Assembly: GCA_017995665.1 (NCBI GenBank)
Contig: JAGOIM010000006.1
Location: 1 to 24,667 of the forward strand
DNA from: Anaerolineaceae bacterium
GTDB lineage: Bacteria; Chloroflexota; Anaerolineae; Anaerolineales; Anaerolineaceae
Length of the DNA stretch: 24,667 nt
Reading direction: 5' to 3'
Both the position numbers and the translations under genes were made by a program. This document shows, in pieces, positions 15,617 to 23,887 of this stretch; the stretch's first letter is position 1; every line of letters begins with the position of its first letter. The notes below the pieces were generated by a model, which was given only the letters and a program-made list of their open reading frames with translations, made no database searches and was not told the origin of the DNA.

Positions 15617-15967
15617 CTAACTCCTTTCCTCATAAAAAAGAAAATCCATATTCCGGCCGTAATGGCCGCTCTCATTGTCAAATCCCAAATCCCGCGCTGC
15701 GCTAAACAAAAAGCCCTGCGCCGTCATTGCGGCTTCCACATCCGGAAAGCTCTCAAAGCCATTTCTCGACCAACAATTCACCTGCACCAAATGCTCGCGC
15801 ACAGTCTCCCTGTCGTCCCAGTGTTCCTCCGGAATCGCCGTGATCTCCTGAAAGACCAAAAACCTGTCAGGAAACCCTTCACCACTTTCCATAACCAGAC
15901 GGTTGTTCGCAACCCGAACACCCAATCCGCTCAATGCCTCATTTACCCGATTCCAAATCGTTTTCAT
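15617..15967 (-). CDS. Tail terminator / tail completion protein
   Basis: This 116-aa protein lies immediately upstream of the major tail gene, where siphoviruses encode the tail terminator that caps the tube. Pattern MKTIWNRVNEALSGLGVRV, a strand-rich middle (DRFLVFQEITAIPEEHWDD, VQVNCWSRNG) and a final FLFYEERS strand fit the lambda gpU/HK97 gp11-type alpha-beta fold. It overlaps the preceding gene by ATGA. Confidence 0.75.
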   Translation of the reverse strand: MKTIWNRVNEALSGLGVRVANNRLVMESGEGFPDRFLVFQEITAIPEEHWDDRETVREHLVQVNCWSRNGFESFPDVEAAMTAQGFLFSAARDLGFDNESGHYGRNMDFLFYEERS

Positions 15968-16359
15968 TTGGCTCCAATCCGCGCCTTCAAGACTTTCCGC
16001 ATTGCCGCGTAAATCTTTGCCCGGTCTAACTTCATCGTTTCGCGCATGTAAGACTGCGCTGGCACACTGCTCGTTCCATATTCTTGAGCTGTGCCATAAC
16101 GCACAACCTCGCCCGGCGCGTCCAGTATGCCAATCTCAACCACAGAGCGGTTACCGTCCTGCTGAACCGGCCCTTTTTTCAAATGTCCTTTCAGCTTCCC
16201 TGTCTTCACCGGCACTCTTCGCTGCATACCATCCAAGGCGACTTCTGCCCCGGCATCCAGCATTTCAACTGCGACAGCGTCCAATTCAGAGGCTTCCAGC
16301 TTTGCCAGCTCATCCATCATCTGTTTCAAGCCTTCCGGCATTTTCAGTGTCGCTCTCAT
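15964..16359 (-). CDS. HK97 gp10-like head-tail protein
   Basis: This 131-aa protein matches the HK97-gp10-like family: an N-terminal helix (GLKQMMDELAKLEASELDAV), the RRVPVKTGKLKGHLK signature, a beta segment ending VVRYGTAQEYGTSSVPAQSY and a final basic helix. Such proteins act at the head-tail joint or in tail completion. The ATG at 16359 shares its A with the TGA of the upstream gene; the TTG at 16362 is less likely. Confidence 0.85.
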   Translation of the reverse strand: MRATLKMPEGLKQMMDELAKLEASELDAVAVEMLDAGAEVALDGMQRRVPVKTGKLKGHLKKGPVQQDGNRSVVEIGILDAPGEVVRYGTAQEYGTSSVPAQSYMRETMKLDRAKIYAAMRKVLKARIGAK

Positions 16360-16700
16360 CAAGCGCCTGCCATCCTGACAACCGTCAATTCCATATACTC
16401 ATCCTTTTCCCGGATGTTATCAATTGATCGGATTTCCCAGACTTGGTTTCGGTAAAACACCTTCCAGGTCTCATCAATCTCCTGATACCTGATCAACACT
16501 TTCGCAATCTTGCTCAGTCCGGCCGCACCGGCTTGAATTGCTTCGTACCCGTGGCTGTTTATCCACCGGCACCAAACCTCAATCTCCCGGGCAACTCCGG
16601 GCTGGCTGAAACCGCCCTCATCTTGCTCCAAAACCCTGTCCTGCAAGACAATTCTTGTGTTAAGCTCGCCCGGGTTGATTAGCTTACCGTTCAAAATCAT
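16359..16700 (-). CDS. Head closure / head-tail adaptor protein
   Basis: This 113-aa protein has the SPP1 gp16 / HK97 gp7-type pattern: INPGELNTRIVLQDRVLEQD, VWCRWINSHGYEAIQAGAAG, VLIRYQEIDETWKVFYRNQ, then WEIRSIDNIREKDEYMELTV. It closes the portal channel and joins the tail, by family knowledge. It overlaps the connector gene by 17 bases and has GAGG upstream of the ATG. Confidence 0.85.
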   Translation of the reverse strand: MILNGKLINPGELNTRIVLQDRVLEQDEGGFSQPGVAREIEVWCRWINSHGYEAIQAGAAGLSKIAKVLIRYQEIDETWKVFYRNQVWEIRSIDNIREKDEYMELTVVRMAGA

Positions 16701-16974
16701 GCGCCCTCGCTTCCAACTGCAACAAAACCGCTGGCAGTCCGAAACTGATACCGTTCGCCTGGTTCGTCAATGCGCCTGGATCCTCATAGGCTCTTACAAT
16801 CAGCATCCTCGCCGCAGACTTCGCCCCAGCATCAATTTCGCTGTCTTGCCCCCAATCTCGCCCGGTCGCCCGCTCAATGTATGCGTCAACCTGCGGCAAC
16901 AATGCCAAAAGCTTTTGGTCGTTCGGCTCACATCTGACATAAGTGGCTGCTTCATCTGCGGTTAAAATGCTCAT
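16684..16974 (-). CDS. Head-tail connector, gp6-like
   Basis: This 96-aa all-helical protein (MSILTADEAATYVRCEPNDQ, LLPQVDAYIERATGRDWGQD, AARMLIVRAYEDPGALT) matches the HK97 gp6/SPP1 gp15 connector type that docks under the portal ring. It is the first of the four small joining genes after the capsid, the standard order. Confidence 0.87.
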   Translation of the reverse strand: MSILTADEAATYVRCEPNDQKLLALLPQVDAYIERATGRDWGQDSEIDAGAKSAARMLIVRAYEDPGALTNQANGISFGLPAVLLQLEARAHDFER

Positions 16975-16981
16975 AATTGTC

Positions 16982-17266
16982 CTATTTCGGCTCTTCTACC
17001 GGCTCTTCAACCGGCTCTTCAACCGGCTCAGGCTCTTGCTGCTCTTTGCCCTTTGGCTGCTTTTTTCCCTTCTTGGGCACCAGTGCCTCAAGCGCCTTTT
17101 CAGCATCCTCAAGACTCACGCCTTCCGGAACCGGTACAACCAAAACTTCCGGACTATCTGCAAGAACCTCTGCCCAGCCTTTGCGCAGATGGGCTTCCAA
17201 CACCAACGGCGATACCTCAAGCCGTTTGCCATCCTTCTGGATGGTTACCAATTCATTCTTTGCCAT
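16982..17266 (-). CDS. Small Glu/Pro-tailed protein of unknown function
   Basis: I do not recognise this 94-aa protein as a characterised family. Residues 1-65 form a compact beta/alpha unit (ELVTIQKDGKRLEVSPLVLE), which resembles small proteins found between capsid and connector genes. The rest is a low-complexity Lys then Glu/Pro tail made by four 12-bp units at 16988-17035. AGGAGG precedes the ATG. It may be a capsid accessory or decoration protein; that is inference from position only. Confidence 0.6.
   Translation of the reverse strand: MAKNELVTIQKDGKRLEVSPLVLEAHLRKGWAEVLADSPEVLVVPVPEGVSLEDAEKALEALVPKKGKKQPKGKEQQEPEPVEEPVEEPVEEPK
16988..17035 (-). repeat. 12-bp tandem repeat coding EPVE units
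   Basis: Four 12-bp units (16988-16999, 17000-17011, 17012-17023, 17024-17035), two identical and two diverged, encode the repeated Glu-Pro-Val-Glu tail of the small post-capsid protein. A slippage-prone array. Confidence 0.8.
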
Positions 17267-17275
17267 AGCAGCCTC

Positions 17276-18436
17276 CTAAGCGGTCAGGCCCAAAATCACG
17301 CCCGCATTATCCAAAACGGTCGCACCGTACATGATCGCGATTTCATCCACAACCATGCGATACCGTTTGTAACGTCGAATCTCGAAAACCAGCCCGGTAT
17401 GTGGATCATGCAAAGCTACAGCTTCTGAGGCAGCGTCTCCGCCTGCAGGAGCTTCCGGCAAGCGCACGCCCAATCCAACCGCCCCACCGGCTAAGCCTAT
17501 GTTCAGTGCTGCCTCTGGAGTAAAGACAGGAACTTCAGTCCCTGTCGAAACATCGCTAAGCAAACCCGGCTCAGCAATTTTGATAACACCGGGACCGCTA
17601 ATGCCTTCCGCAACTCCGTATAAGACACCGCCGATTTGGATCAAATCTCCGGCTTTGATCCCGCCTGTGCCGGTCTTAACCTTAATCTCAGTAAGCCCCT
17701 TCGCATGGGCACCATCGGTTACGTAACCGGAGCCTGTGCTATTGCTGGAATATATAGGCAAGCTAACCGGCTCATGGATATTAAAACCCTCGATCCTGTT
17801 GAGCACCCCTTCGTCAATCAACTCCCGGCTTCCAAACTCATTCGCCCGAAACAAATTGCTCATATTGGCGCGCAAATTGTATGCAGTCTGACTGTTCAAA
17901 ATCAGCGATAGCTTCCCGCCTGTCCGCTGATTCCTTTTGAACTGGCGGTTGAACTCAGCGAAATAGCTCATATCCTGTGGGTCGGTGAATGGAACCGCTG
18001 GATCGTTCCCCACAACATTCTTGAAAGCCCGGCTCGCTCCGGTAATCGCTTTCATCGCCAAATACTCTTCCAGCTCCAGCGTCAGCGCATCCATCGCTTG
18101 CAGATACTGATTCTGCAAACGCTTATCTCCCAATACTTCCGAGGTCGCGCCTGTCACCGGGATTTGCACACCGCGCCGTCTTTCCATCTTGAAACTTCTC
18201 AACACCGGCACGTCATCCTCAGCCTCCGGCACGTTGTGCGCCGGTGCGATGTCCTTCGCCTGCCCAATCTGTGGCACGTCCCAAACAACTTCCTGGCCAA
18301 AAACACCCCGGCTGGGCTTTCCGTTGATCAAACCGCTGTCAACCTGCACAGCGCGCAATATGCCGAATTGCTTTCGTGGAAATTCGGCAAGCCCGGCATA
18401 AATTACCGGAAACAAACTCTGAAGACTGTCACTCAT
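17276..18436 (-). CDS. Major capsid protein, P22-coat-like
   Basis: This 386-aa protein forms the head shell. Segments VLNRIEGFNIHEPVSLPIYS, GSGYVTDGAHAKGLTEIKVK and GGIKAGDLIQIGGVLYGVAE match the pattern of the P22-type coat protein family (HK97 fold with an inserted beta domain). The C-terminus IRRYKRYRMVVDEIAIMYGA is the typical P-domain end with a basic strand. It has no long N-terminal delta domain of the HK97 type, so scaffolding may be supplied by the small protein encoded upstream. GAGGAG precedes the ATG. Confidence 0.83.
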   Translation of the reverse strand: MSDSLQSLFPVIYAGLAEFPRKQFGILRAVQVDSGLINGKPSRGVFGQEVVWDVPQIGQAKDIAPAHNVPEAEDDVPVLRSFKMERRRGVQIPVTGATSEVLGDKRLQNQYLQAMDALTLELEEYLAMKAITGASRAFKNVVGNDPAVPFTDPQDMSYFAEFNRQFKRNQRTGGKLSLILNSQTAYNLRANMSNLFRANEFGSRELIDEGVLNRIEGFNIHEPVSLPIYSSNSTGSGYVTDGAHAKGLTEIKVKTGTGGIKAGDLIQIGGVLYGVAEGISGPGVIKIAEPGLLSDVSTGTEVPVFTPEAALNIGLAGGAVGLGVRLPEAPAGGDAASEAVALHDPHTGLVFEIRRYKRYRMVVDEIAIMYGATVLDNAGVILGLTA

Positions 18437-18438
18437 CT

Positions 18439-18798
18439 CTACTCCTCTTCAACAATCCGGCCGCCATTTTGATAAAATGCGGCTTGCTCAATGGCGCTCA
18501 TCGCGTCAAACTCAACCCGGCTCAGCGATTTCTTATCGTCCTTTGCCGGGACATCATCCGAAGCCGGCACAAACAAAGCTGCCACGCCATCGGTCTTTTT
18601 TGCGGAATCCTGCAAACACTCATAAAGCTCCTTGGCATCTTCAAAGGCTTTTTCAGCCTTATCCAACGCTTCTCGCTTTTCAAGAGCTTGCTCAACGCCG
18701 CCCTCTTCTGCCAGCAGGTCGTTAATCTCACCTGCCACCAGCTTCACCGCCTCCGCACACTTGTTTACAAGGTCGTAGGCATTCTTAAATGTGTTCAT
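18439..18798 (-). CDS. Small acidic helical protein, possible scaffold
   Basis: This 119-aa protein is acidic and strongly helical (residues 1-68 likely coiled coil: AEAVKLVAGEINDLLAEEGG, ALEKREALDKAEKAFEDAKE). It ends in RVEFDAMSAIEQAAFYQNGG. It lies between the protease and capsid genes and overlaps the protease stop by ATGA. By position and composition it could be a scaffold that the ClpP-type protease removes. I do not recognise a named family. Confidence 0.55.
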   Translation of the reverse strand: MNTFKNAYDLVNKCAEAVKLVAGEINDLLAEEGGVEQALEKREALDKAEKAFEDAKELYECLQDSAKKTDGVAALFVPASDDVPAKDDKKSLSRVEFDAMSAIEQAAFYQNGGRIVEEE

Positions 18799-20099
18799 TT
18801 TTCCTCCTCAAGGATTTTTGAAACTCTATTGCGCAAGTTCTTAATAGCTTCACTGCGCTCGTCTTCCCCTTCCTCGTTCCCCATCGTTTCCAATGAGGAA
18901 CTCAAGGAAGTGATTTCTGAATCAACCGGCTCCGAGGTGCTGATTTCCTCTTCCCCGGCTGGATCATTCTCTTTGTCGATGCCCAGCATCGCTTTCACCG
19001 CATCCGGCATATTCTTGAATTGCCGCAAGCTGTTCATGGCGGCCATGCCCTGATAATTGCTCGCCTTTACTTTCTGAGCGCTTTCTACAGCGTCCACAAA
19101 GCCAAATTCCAAAGCCTCATCGGCCGTAATCCAGCTTTCATCCGTCATCATCTTGTCCAGCTTGTCATGGCTCAAATTGCTCTTTGACATGTAGGCTTGA
19201 ATGATTCCCTCTTTCGTGGCTTGCAACATCCTGATCGTCTTTTTCAGTTCGTCCACATCGCCCGAGGCTCGTGTCCACGGATTGTGAATCATCAAATAAG
19301 CGCTATCCTGCATAACAACCTTGTCGCCCGAAATAGCCAGCATCATTGCCGCGCTGGCGCAAAGTCCGTCAACCTTACAGGTCACCTTGCCCGGATAATC
19401 GCTGATGATCGCCCGCATCGCGCTTGCATCGTCAACAAAACCGCCCTGGCTGTGGATCCGTATGGTTACGTCAGACCCGGAAAAGTCCTTCAACTTCTCC
19501 CTGATCATTCTCGGAGAGATAGCCGTCCCTTCACCGTTCCAGGCGACATAAAACTCATAATTAGCGTCGTCAACGATGTCACCGTAAAGCCAAATCTCGT
19601 TCTGCCCGCTTTCGCTTTGCGCTGCGTTCAACACCTTCAATTCTTTGCCCTTTTTACTTTTGCCCGGCATAAGCCTGTTCTCCATTCTGTTTTCACTTTT
19701 CAATGCCTCGGTCTGCGCATCAAACCACTCGTCAATCACATCGTGCCATTCCTCCGGTCGTCCGTCCTCATTGCATCGCTTGTGCGTTTCTTCCCGACTG
19801 ACTTCCAAAACCACCAATTCAGCATCAAATCTTTTTGCCAAATCCTCGGCTTTGCTTTTATCCACACTCGAATTGATAATCCATGCGTCTAACTCACTGT
19901 GGTCCTCAATCCCCTGATAAACCTCATCTGTCAAATCCCAAACATAAGGGCTTAGGGCTTCATTGCGCTCATAAAGCGGCAAACCGCTCACTGCCGAATA
20001 CAAGCGGTCAAAATCATGCACAACATCGCCGCTCTTGGCATTTTCGCTTACATAACTGCTCTTTCCCGAACAGGGAGCGCCCCAAACCACAGTTCTCAT
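18795..20099 (-). CDS. P-loop kinase fused to ClpP-type prohead protease
   Basis: This 434-aa reading frame has two parts. Residues 1-135 are a small P-loop kinase: Walker A GAPCSGKSS (7-15), DFDRLY at 29-34 and GRPEEWHDVIDEWFD at 113-127. Residues about 165-345 are a ClpP-like serine protease with IRIHSQGGFVDDASAMRA, Ser249 in LCASAAM as nucleophile, His272 in MIHNPW, and the ESWITADEALEFGFVDAV end. The C-terminal 80 residues are acidic and probably act as a scaffold-like tail. The protease matures the head; the kinase role is unknown. The ATG at 20099 overlaps the portal stop (ATGA). A second start at 19670 (Met144) has GGAG nine bases upstream and would give the 291-aa protease alone. Confidence 0.85.
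   Translation of the reverse strand: MRTVVWGAPCSGKSSYVSENAKSGDVVHDFDRLYSAVSGLPLYERNEALSPYVWDLTDEVYQGIEDHSELDAWIINSSVDKSKAEDLAKRFDAELVVLEVSREETHKRCNEDGRPEEWHDVIDEWFDAQTEALKSENRMENRLMPGKSKKGKELKVLNAAQSESGQNEIWLYGDIVDDANYEFYVAWNGEGTAISPRMIREKLKDFSGSDVTIRIHSQGGFVDDASAMRAIISDYPGKVTCKVDGLCASAAMMLAISGDKVVMQDSAYLMIHNPWTRASGDVDELKKTIRMLQATKEGIIQAYMSKSNLSHDKLDKMMTDESWITADEALEFGFVDAVESAQKVKASNYQGMAAMNSLRQFKNMPDAVKAMLGIDKENDPAGEEEISTSEPVDSEITSLSSSLETMGNEEGEDERSEAIKNLRNRVSKILEEEK
19668..19683 (-). promoter_or_regulatory. Internal Shine-Dalgarno and start for protease-only product
   Basis: GGAG at 19683-19680 is nine bases before an in-frame ATG at 19670-19668, located between the kinase and protease domains. 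The linker position makes a nested, shorter product plausible. Confidence 0.5.
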
Positions 20100-21367
20100 T
20101 CGATTGGCTCCTCCGAAGAAAGCCTCAAACCACCCCTTTCGATTTGCTCCTTCGCTGCGGCAACCTTCAAACCGCCCTTCACAATTACGCCCATACTCGT
20201 TTGAATAAACCGCTGGTCGCCGCCCTCGTAGGGTTCCATGTCGTCAATTCCTCGCGCTTCATTCGGGGAGTAGACACCCGACATAATCTTGGTCTGCAAA
20301 AACTCGCTTTGCGTCTTGCTATCCACCTGTAATAGTGCTTTGCGCTCAAATCTGAAGAAGGACTCCCCTTGCTCATCAGTCGCCAGCCACTTCAGCCGCG
20401 CGGCCTGTTCAATCTGCACCAAATAAGGGTTGATTGTTGTCCCCAAATAATCCAGCTGTTGTTGCTCATTTGACTGGTAGCTCTGCTTACCCAAATTCAG
20501 CTTATATTCCGGCACGCCAAAGTAATTCGCAATTTCCCGCTCTGTCGCGTTGACGCTCTCAAGAAACTGCATATCCGTTGCCTTTACTTCCAGCTGCTTA
20601 TAGTCAACAATCTTGCTGTCCATGATGGCAACTCCGCCCTCGGCCGCCTTCAAATAAGCATCCTTCACTTTTTCTCGCGATTCCTGACTAATCTCGCCAT
20701 TCACGCGCATCACAGCCGTTGGCAACAGTCCATTGCCTTGCAGCTTATTCCGCGTTTCCATCGCCATCCATTGCCGGTTCAGCGTTTCAGCCGCATAGCT
20801 CAAAACACTGCGTCCAATCATTCTTTTTCTGTCCGGGTTGATCATCAACTGCAAAACCTCAGCGTCCGGCAAATCCCTTTCGCTGCCGTTTTCAAAAAGC
20901 ACCCGGAAAAACCGTTCGCCCTTCTTATTGAGCATCGGCGCAACCCGCCAGGGTTCCAGTGGGAACAATTCCTCGCTCCCTGCCGGTTTCCAGACATAAG
21001 CATTGCCAAAGGATAGCAAGTCCAATATCAGCCCTTTTTTCAGCAGGAAAGGTGTCAGCCAGCGATTAGGTTGCACTTCAATCAGGTAGGCGATATTAAC
21101 CGCCTTTCCGTCTGGTTTAACTCGCCTCGAACCGCCCTTTTCCAGCTTCTCGAATTGTTGGAAAGGCAAGCTTGCAATGTCATCCGAAAGGATGGCCATG
21201 CACCGGTAAACCGTTGAAAGCCTTTGCGCCGTCTCTGGTGTAAACTTCTTCGGCTTCGAATCCCAGGCATTCCAAAACATCAAACCACTGCCTTGGCTCT
21301 CCGGTCTCAACTCCCCCGGCACCGGCGCACTAAACAAATTCCGAATCTTTTCGCCAAAACCACTCAT
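20096..21367 (-). CDS. Portal protein, HK97 family
   Basis: This 423-aa protein forms the dodecameric portal through which DNA enters. Evidence is AQRLSTVYRCMAILSDDIAS near the N-terminus, GLILDLLSFGNAYVWKPAGS, NATEREIANYFGVPEYKLNL and LKWLATDEQGESFFRFERKA, all in the order usual for HK97-type portals, and the end YSPNEARGIDDMEPYEGGDQ. I set the start at the ATG of 21367 (MSGFGEKIRNLF), which shares its A with the TGA of the methyltransferase; an upstream start at 21379 would add four residues. Confidence 0.93.
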   Translation of the reverse strand: MSGFGEKIRNLFSAPVPGELRPESQGSGLMFWNAWDSKPKKFTPETAQRLSTVYRCMAILSDDIASLPFQQFEKLEKGGSRRVKPDGKAVNIAYLIEVQPNRWLTPFLLKKGLILDLLSFGNAYVWKPAGSEELFPLEPWRVAPMLNKKGERFFRVLFENGSERDLPDAEVLQLMINPDRKRMIGRSVLSYAAETLNRQWMAMETRNKLQGNGLLPTAVMRVNGEISQESREKVKDAYLKAAEGGVAIMDSKIVDYKQLEVKATDMQFLESVNATEREIANYFGVPEYKLNLGKQSYQSNEQQQLDYLGTTINPYLVQIEQAARLKWLATDEQGESFFRFERKALLQVDSKTQSEFLQTKIMSGVYSPNEARGIDDMEPYEGGDQRFIQTSMGVIVKGGLKVAAAKEQIERGGLRLSSEEPIE

Positions 21368-22317
21368 CAGACACACCATGCCATTTCTGCAGGCGGTTTC
21401 GTCTGCAAACCTTCAATTCGTCTGTGGGCAACCTCGAAATATTCCGGTAATATTTCACAACCCATAAAATTGCGGCCCTGAAGATAAGCGGCAAGTCCGG
21501 TCGAACCCGAACCCATGAATGGATCCAAAACGGTCATGCCTGGGTCGCTCACCAAGAGCAAAAGCCTTTCCATCAACCGCACCGGCTTTTGAGTCGGATG
21601 TAAGGCCGTGTGATGGTCTCGGTTGATGCTCATAATGCTTTTTTCTTTCATACCCACAAAAAGCGGCCGGATGGCACTGATATGCCTGGGCGGTGTCTTT
21701 TTCATTGAATCGCCCAAAGTTACATAATGCTTCCCCTTCTGTGGAGCATCCTCATAAACCCTTGGCGGTTCTTTCCCGGTTGCCTCGAAGGCATCAACAA
21801 AGCCTTTCAAGTCAGCCAGCTTTTTCGAATCTCCTAAAGCGCTTCGAATTCGGGCAAAATCATCTTGAACTTTTTCAAAATCAACCTCTCTCATTTCCTG
21901 ATAAGGAATAAGTGAAGTCCGGATTACTCCGCCATTTTTTGCGTAAATTGACACCGTTTCATGCACGCGCATCAGTCTCAAAGCCGGGCTGCTGCCCTGG
22001 CGTTTGTCCCAGATAACTTCCTCTTTGAAATTGAAGCCACGCTTGGCCAATTGCATATTCCAGCCATAGAAACTGGTGCCCCGGCCAAAGGTAACGAGAA
22101 AACCATCATCTTTTAGAATCCGCCTTACTTGGTCAAAATAAGTAGGTTCATCAAATGGCCGGTCGAGCTTATGCTTTAGATAGCCATAAGGCGGATCAGT
22201 CAAAACCACATCCACGCTGCCATCCGGCAAACCCTTCATGAACTCGATGCAATTCCCCAGCTCCAAATGAACCGTAGGCTTCTTATCAATCTTCATCTTC
22301 TCCATCACATTCCCCAT
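21367..22317 (-). CDS. DNA methyltransferase, DPPY type
   Basis: This 316-aa SAM-dependent enzyme has motif IV DPPYG at 41-45 first and motif I DPFMGSGSTG at 265-274 last, the order of beta-class amino-methyltransferases. DPPY usually indicates N6-adenine, but N4-cytosine cannot be excluded. HPTQKPVRLMERLL (240-253) is the typical pre-motif-I helix; the middle (about 125-235) is the target recognition domain. It overlaps TerL by 13 bases and the portal by one, so it is embedded in the packaging operon. No restriction endonuclease partner is seen; it probably protects phage DNA from host restriction or marks it, which is inference. Alternative starts are the in-frame ATGs at 22305 and 22296. 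Confidence 0.9.
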   Translation of the reverse strand: MGNVMEKMKIDKKPTVHLELGNCIEFMKGLPDGSVDVVLTDPPYGYLKHKLDRPFDEPTYFDQVRRILKDDGFLVTFGRGTSFYGWNMQLAKRGFNFKEEVIWDKRQGSSPALRLMRVHETVSIYAKNGGVIRTSLIPYQEMREVDFEKVQDDFARIRSALGDSKKLADLKGFVDAFEATGKEPPRVYEDAPQKGKHYVTLGDSMKKTPPRHISAIRPLFVGMKEKSIMSINRDHHTALHPTQKPVRLMERLLLLVSDPGMTVLDPFMGSGSTGLAAYLQGRNFMGCEILPEYFEVAHRRIEGLQTKPPAEMAWCV

Positions 22318-23885
22318 TCGTCAGACATAATCGCCTCATTCACATCCACCTGAGGTTGATAAAATCTCGCCCTTTGCATCGCAATCAAAAGCGCAACCAT
22401 CGGGTCAATTCTCTTCGTTCTGATCACACTACCGCCTTTGCTTTCCTTCACTGCTTTTTTCAAGCCGGAACCATTGGTCGCAATGCTCACATTTCCAAAC
22501 GTCCACCTGACCAACTCATTTCGCTCGTGGCTTATCGCTCCTTCGCGAAAAAGCATTTCACAGGTGTTAATCGGATCTGTCATTTGCGCAAACGTCTGCT
22601 GCACTTCGACAACATTAAATCCATCCGCCATCAACTCTTGGTTCAGCATTACCGCAAAAGCCGGGTCGGCAACCACCTCATGTACATTGAACATCCGGCC
22701 ATACTCATTTACTTTTTCTTGAATCGCCCTGTGCTTAATCGAATTACCTTCAGTGGGATGAACCCAGCCATTTTTGGCAAACTCGTCATAACGAATGTGG
22801 TCACGCCTGATGCGCTCTTTCATGTTGTCTTCGGGAATCCATGCATCCCAAATCAGCCGCCAGTCGCTCTGGGGACCCTGCGGAGGGAATATCGCACAAA
22901 TCGCCGAAAGGTCGGTTGTCGTTGAAGCATCAAGCCCAATAAAACAATCCCTGCCAAACAGATCCTCGCGCGTCCAATGTCCTGTCGTCCGGTCAAACAA
23001 ATCAAGAGGCAACCAGGACGACAGTTTATTTGTTGGCCACTGGTTCAAATGCAATTGCCGGAACAGCTTTTCGTCCGCCGGGCTTTGTTTGGCCACGGCT
23101 GCATCTTTGCGCATTTCGTCAATCGATTTCACCGTTCCCAAACTTGGGTTCGCAATGTGCCAGTTTTCCTCGTTATAGATATCCTCGCCCTCATAGCTGA
23201 AGATAGTCACATACCAAGACGGATCCACAATTTCGCCGCTCTTTACCTTCATCGCGTAATCGTGCTTTTCCCAACCGATTGACTCCCTGTCCGGGTCATC
23301 GCCCGCGGTAGTCCAAACCCAAACTAATTGCTGCTCTCTTGTTGCACCGGTGCCAAAGGTCATAACCCGCCACAAATCGCCGTTAGGCTGGGCGTGGATT
23401 TCGTCAAACTCAATCGTGGACGGTTTGAAACCGTGTTTTGTGTAAGCTTCGGCCGAAAGTACCTCGTAGAAAGTCCCGCTTTCCAAATCGGTGATTACCT
23501 TCGTCGAATCCGTTTTCTTTGAACGCTTTTTCAATGCCGGGGATAGGTCAAGCATCTTGCTTGCCACGCGGTAAATAATAGTGGCCTGCTTCTTGTCAGC
23601 GGCGCAACCATAAACTTCACCGTTCTTTTCACCATCGGCAAAAACGCCATATAAGGCCGTCCCGGCTCCCATTTCAGACTTACCGTTCTTTTTCGGAATT
23701 TCCGTCCAGACGACCTGATATTGTCTTGTGCCGTCTTCCTTTACGGTGCCGTAAACATCCCGAATAATCTTTTCCTGCCAGGGCAACAACTTGAACGGTT
23801 GGTTATAAAACTTACCGTCCACGTGCCGCAATAATCCGGTAAAGAAAGCAACCGCTCGGTCAGCTTTTTGCTTATCGTACGGCAT
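22305..23885 (-). CDS. Terminase large subunit
   Basis: This 526-aa protein is the packaging motor and nuclease. The ATPase part has a Walker A-like WTEIPKKNGKSEMGAG (60-75) and a Walker B IEFDEIHA (158-165). The nuclease part has acidic residues Asp319 in FIGLDASTTTDLSAI, Asp407 in VVADPAF and Asp494 in RIDPMVAL, in the RNase-H-like order. Sequence style is the HK97/YmfN-like Terminase_1 type. It lies two bases after TerS. The length is normal. Confidence 0.95.
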   Translation of the reverse strand: MPYDKQKADRAVAFFTGLLRHVDGKFYNQPFKLLPWQEKIIRDVYGTVKEDGTRQYQVVWTEIPKKNGKSEMGAGTALYGVFADGEKNGEVYGCAADKKQATIIYRVASKMLDLSPALKKRSKKTDSTKVITDLESGTFYEVLSAEAYTKHGFKPSTIEFDEIHAQPNGDLWRVMTFGTGATREQQLVWVWTTAGDDPDRESIGWEKHDYAMKVKSGEIVDPSWYVTIFSYEGEDIYNEENWHIANPSLGTVKSIDEMRKDAAVAKQSPADEKLFRQLHLNQWPTNKLSSWLPLDLFDRTTGHWTREDLFGRDCFIGLDASTTTDLSAICAIFPPQGPQSDWRLIWDAWIPEDNMKERIRRDHIRYDEFAKNGWVHPTEGNSIKHRAIQEKVNEYGRMFNVHEVVADPAFAVMLNQELMADGFNVVEVQQTFAQMTDPINTCEMLFREGAISHERNELVRWTFGNVSIATNGSGLKKAVKESKGGSVIRTKRIDPMVALLIAMQRARFYQPQVDVNEAIMSDEWGM

Positions 23886-23887
23886 CT

